Source: Luteitalea sp.
GTDB lineage: Bacteria > Acidobacteriota > Vicinamibacteria > Vicinamibacterales > Vicinamibacteraceae
Direction: 5' to 3'
Assembly: GCA_009377605.1 (NCBI GenBank)
Contig: WHTT01000003.1
Span: 62,001-126,000, forward strand
Length of the DNA stretch: 64,000 nt
Made by a program: the position numbers and the translations under genes. Shown one piece after another: positions 61,853-64,000 of the stretch (within the stretch, counting starts at the first letter, position 1; every line of letters begins with the position of its first letter). The notes under the pieces are model-generated. The model saw only the letters and a program-made list of their open reading frames with translations. It was not told the origin of the DNA and ran no database searches.

Positions 61853-62797
61853 GTGAACCAGTCGGGCTTTCGGCATCGTCTCGAGTACTTGGGCGTCAGC
61901 ACCGCCACAACGTTGGTGCGCGCGCTGCCACAGCGGATGGTGCTCGCGCTCGGCACGCTGCTCGGCCTCGGGTTCTACACGCTGGACAGGCCGCATCGCC
62001 GGCTGACGCTGAGCAACCTCGCGTCGGCCTTTCCGACACGGTCGGTTCCCGAGCGCCGTGCCATCGCCCGAGGTGTGTTCGCGCACTTCGGCCGGCTGTT
62101 GTTCGAGCTGCTTCGGTTCAGCGGGCTGTCGCGCGACGAGATGCTGGCGCTGGTCGAGATCGAGGGTGAAGACCGCGTTCGAAGCGCCCTCGCGCAGGGA
62201 CGCGGCGCGCTCTTAGTCACAGGACACTTCGGATTCTGGGAGATTCAGGCAATCGCGCACAGTCTCGTCTTTCCGCCGATCGCTGTCGTAGCCCGCACGC
62301 TGGACAACCCGCTGCTGGACGAGCTCCTCGGGCGCGTGCGCACCACGACAGGCAACATCGTGATTCAGCGACGCGGGGGTCTACGCCGCATCCTGCGAGC
62401 ACTGGGCACGAATCAGGGTGTCGGCCTCCTCATCGATCAGCACATTCATACCCCAGAAGCCGTCGTGATCGATTTCTTCAATCGGCCGGCCGCGACGACC
62501 TCGGCCGTCGCGGCGTTGGCGCTCCGCACCGGCGCACCGGTGATTCCGGTGTTTGCCGTGCCGATTGGCGACGGTCGTTATCGGATGATCTACGAGCACG
62601 CCGTACCGCCGCCGGATGCCGACACGCCGGATCCGCTCAGGGTGTTCACGCAGCGCTGCACGGACGTGCTCGAGATGTACGTGCGGCGGTATCCTGCCCT
62701 GTGGCTCTGGATGCACCGGCGTTGGCGCGACGAGGTGCAGCACGAGCGCACGCCTGGAATGTTCCCCGCCGGCGCCCGCGAAGAGCTGGAAAGCTGA
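61853..62797 (+). CDS. Lipid A late acyltransferase (LpxL/HtrB family)
   Basis: The 314-residue membrane-associated protein has the HX4E catalytic motif in LLVTGHFGFWEIQAIAHSL. Further family marks are VVARTLDNPLLDELLGRVRT, GVGLLIDQHIHTPEAVVIDF, and the C-terminal RRYPALWLWMHRRW. It adds a secondary acyl chain to Kdo-lipid A. The start is GTG at 61853, ten bases after the lpxK stop. Its stop overlaps the start of waaF (TGATG). Confidence 0.9.
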   Translation: MNQSGFRHRLEYLGVSTATTLVRALPQRMVLALGTLLGLGFYTLDRPHRRLTLSNLASAFPTRSVPERRAIARGVFAHFGRLLFELLRFSGLSRDEMLALVEIEGEDRVRSALAQGRGALLVTGHFGFWEIQAIAHSLVFPPIAVVARTLDNPLLDELLGRVRTTTGNIVIQRRGGLRRILRALGTNQGVGLLIDQHIHTPEAVVIDFFNRPAATTSAVAALALRTGAPVIPVFAVPIGDGRYRMIYEHAVPPPDADTPDPLRVFTQRCTDVLEMYVRRYPALWLWMHRRWRDEVQHERTPGMFPAGAREELES

Positions 62798-63879
62798 TGC
62801 CAGGCCGGCGGATTCTCGTCCGTGCGCCGAACTGGCTGGGCGACATGGTCATGGCGCTGCCCGCCATTCGGCTCGTCCGCCGGTCGGAGCCAGGGGCGCA
62901 TCTCGCCGTGGCGGCGCCGCAGGGGACAGCCACGCTCTTCTCGTTTGCACCAGATGTCGACGAGGTCGTGCCGCTTCCCGGGGCCAAGGGACTCGGCGGA
63001 CTGCGAAGACTCTCCGGCGACATCGCAAGCCTCGCGGGGGCACGGCCGGACCTTGCCGTCTTGCTCACCAACTCGTTCAGCTCGGCGTTGGCGGCCTCTC
63101 GCGCCGGAATCCGGGAGCGGTGGGGATATCGACGAGACGCACGTGGACGGTTGTTAACGCGCGCCGTGCGCCGGCGAGACGCGAAGCCACAGAGCGCGCA
63201 CCATTCCGCGTACTACGTTGCGCTCGTCAGAGCGTTGGGCCTGGTGGCGGAGAGCGGTGCGGATGCGGCGCCGCGCGCGCCGGCGTTGGAGCCTGACCCT
63301 GCGATGCCTTATCTGCGGGCGACGGCAGAGGTCCAGGCGCGCGCGGACGAGCAGCTTGCGGCGATGGGTTGGGATCCATCGACGCCATTGGTTGGCGTGG
63401 CACCCGGTGCGGCATACGGTCGTGCCAAGCAGTACCCGCCGGATCTCATGGCCTCGCTCATCGACGGGCTCGTTGCAGCCGGGTGGACACCGCTTCTCGT
63501 TGGCGCGCCACAGGATGAGGCGACAGGCCGGGCGATCGTATCCGCCCTCGGCCCATCGGTGGCACGCACGCGGCTCCTCGACACGATCGGCAAGACGAAC
63601 CTCGCGCTGCTCATTGGTCTCGTCGATCGCTGCAGCGCCTTCGTGTCGAACGATTCCGGTGCCATGCACATTGCCGCCGCGCTGGGGACCCCCGTCGTCG
63701 CCATTTTTGGATCGACTGACGAACATGCGACGGCGCCGATCGGACGCCACGTCATCCTGCACTCCGATGCGTGGTGCCGCCCGTGCCTCCTGCGTGAGTG
63801 TCCCATCGATCACCGGTGCATGCGCCGGATCCCGCCCGCGCGGGCGGTGGAAGCCGTCGAGAAACTGTCGAGGATGTAG
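62797..63879 (+). CDS. waaF: ADP-heptose:LPS heptosyltransferase II
   Basis: The 360-residue GT9 enzyme shows RILVRAPNWLGDMVMALPAI at the N-terminus and VGVAPGAAYGRAKQYPPDLM, LLIGLVDRCSAFVSNDSGAM, and TPVVAIFGSTDEHATAPIG in the ADP-heptose half. A cysteine cluster CRPCLLRECPIDHRC closes the protein, as in WaaF relatives. The start overlaps the acyltransferase stop by one base (TGATG). It builds the inner LPS core. Confidence 0.92.
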   Translation: MPGRRILVRAPNWLGDMVMALPAIRLVRRSEPGAHLAVAAPQGTATLFSFAPDVDEVVPLPGAKGLGGLRRLSGDIASLAGARPDLAVLLTNSFSSALAASRAGIRERWGYRRDARGRLLTRAVRRRDAKPQSAHHSAYYVALVRALGLVAESGADAAPRAPALEPDPAMPYLRATAEVQARADEQLAAMGWDPSTPLVGVAPGAAYGRAKQYPPDLMASLIDGLVAAGWTPLLVGAPQDEATGRAIVSALGPSVARTRLLDTIGKTNLALLIGLVDRCSAFVSNDSGAMHIAAALGTPVVAIFGSTDEHATAPIGRHVILHSDAWCRPCLLRECPIDHRCMRRIPPARAVEAVEKLSRM

Positions 63880-63889
63880 GATATCGACG

Positions 63890-64000
63890 ATGTCACCTGC
63901 GGTGTTCCTCGATCGTGACGGCACGCTCATCGCGGAGGTGGGATACCTGCGGCGCGTGGAGCAGCTCGAGCTGTTTCCCTGGACGGTCGATGCGCTCCGC
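63890..64000 (+). CDS. gmhB: D-glycero-D-manno-heptose 1,7-bisphosphate phosphatase, N-terminal part
   Basis: Only 37 codons are inside the window. They encode SPAVFLDRDGTLIAEVGYLR, where DRDGT is the HAD motif I of GmhB/HisB-type phosphatases, followed by VEQLELFPWTVDALR. Its position behind waaF supports the heptose role. It starts at the ATG 63890-63892, ten bases after the waaF stop. HisB-N or another HAD phosphatase would be the alternative. Confidence 0.82.
   Translation, partial: MSPAVFLDRDGTLIAEVGYLRRVEQLELFPWTVDALR

Overview
The window reads as chromosomal DNA of a GC-rich, Gram-negative soil-type bacterium, most likely an acidobacterium of the Vicinamibacteria kind. This is an inference from content: three orphan MacB/FtsX-type permeases of the ADOP kind (one coupled to a PadR regulator), large Oar-like TonB-dependent receptors with an N-terminal carboxypeptidase-regulatory-like domain, a Kdo/lipid A/heptose gene run, and many dispersed palindromic repeats between genes. 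No rRNA, CRISPR array, integrase or complete insertion sequence was seen. One tRNA gene, tRNA-Leu(GAG), is present.

Layout. 1-9 kb: a DUF1080 start, acetoacetyl-CoA synthetase, an orphan DNA methyltransferase, PRPP synthetase, a sodium/solute symporter, proline dehydrogenase and an exported Gfo/Idh/MocA oxidoreductase. 9-20 kb: aldo/keto reductase, a Tat-exported FAD oxidase, exported MsrA and MsrB, an HELEH protein, a PIG-L deacetylase and an ADOP permease with an internal deletion. 19.7-30.7 kb: radical SAM protein, a PadR-ADOP pair with a clear operator, glutaminyl cyclase, M28 peptidase, a nuclease-fold protein, OsmC, a HAD hydrolase, a PQQ-propeller remnant and NhaC. 30.7-36.6 kb: a phosphonate catabolism cluster on the minus strand (XRE-cupin regulator, OPA-type MFS carrier, zinc alcohol dehydrogenase, phosphonoacetate hydrolase, phosphonoacetaldehyde dehydrogenase). 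The last three genes overlap by four bases each, and no aminotransferase PhnW is present. 36.8-52.4 kb: two full TonB receptors, a truncated receptor, two AraC regulators, an OmpH-like chaperone, a gutted glycoside hydrolase and another ADOP permease. 52.4-55.3 kb: a scarred island next to tRNA-Leu with an AbiEi-like antitoxin gene, its palindromic operator, a broken ParB-domain gene, and tandem copies of the tRNA 3' end. 55.5-59.1 kb: gap-pgk-tpiA-secG. 59.3-64 kb: waaA-lpxK-lpxL-waaF-gmhB.

Two themes stand out. First, the phosphonate operon suggests a route that starts from an alcohol phosphonate such as 2-hydroxyethylphosphonate and ends in acetate plus phosphate. Second, the region is heavily scarred: at least seven genes have lost an interior or an end, several with head and tail still present, and at least six families of short palindromic repeats sit at or inside the 3' ends of genes, changing stop codons and possibly ribosome binding sites. 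Functions are read from motifs and remembered family features; no database search was run.
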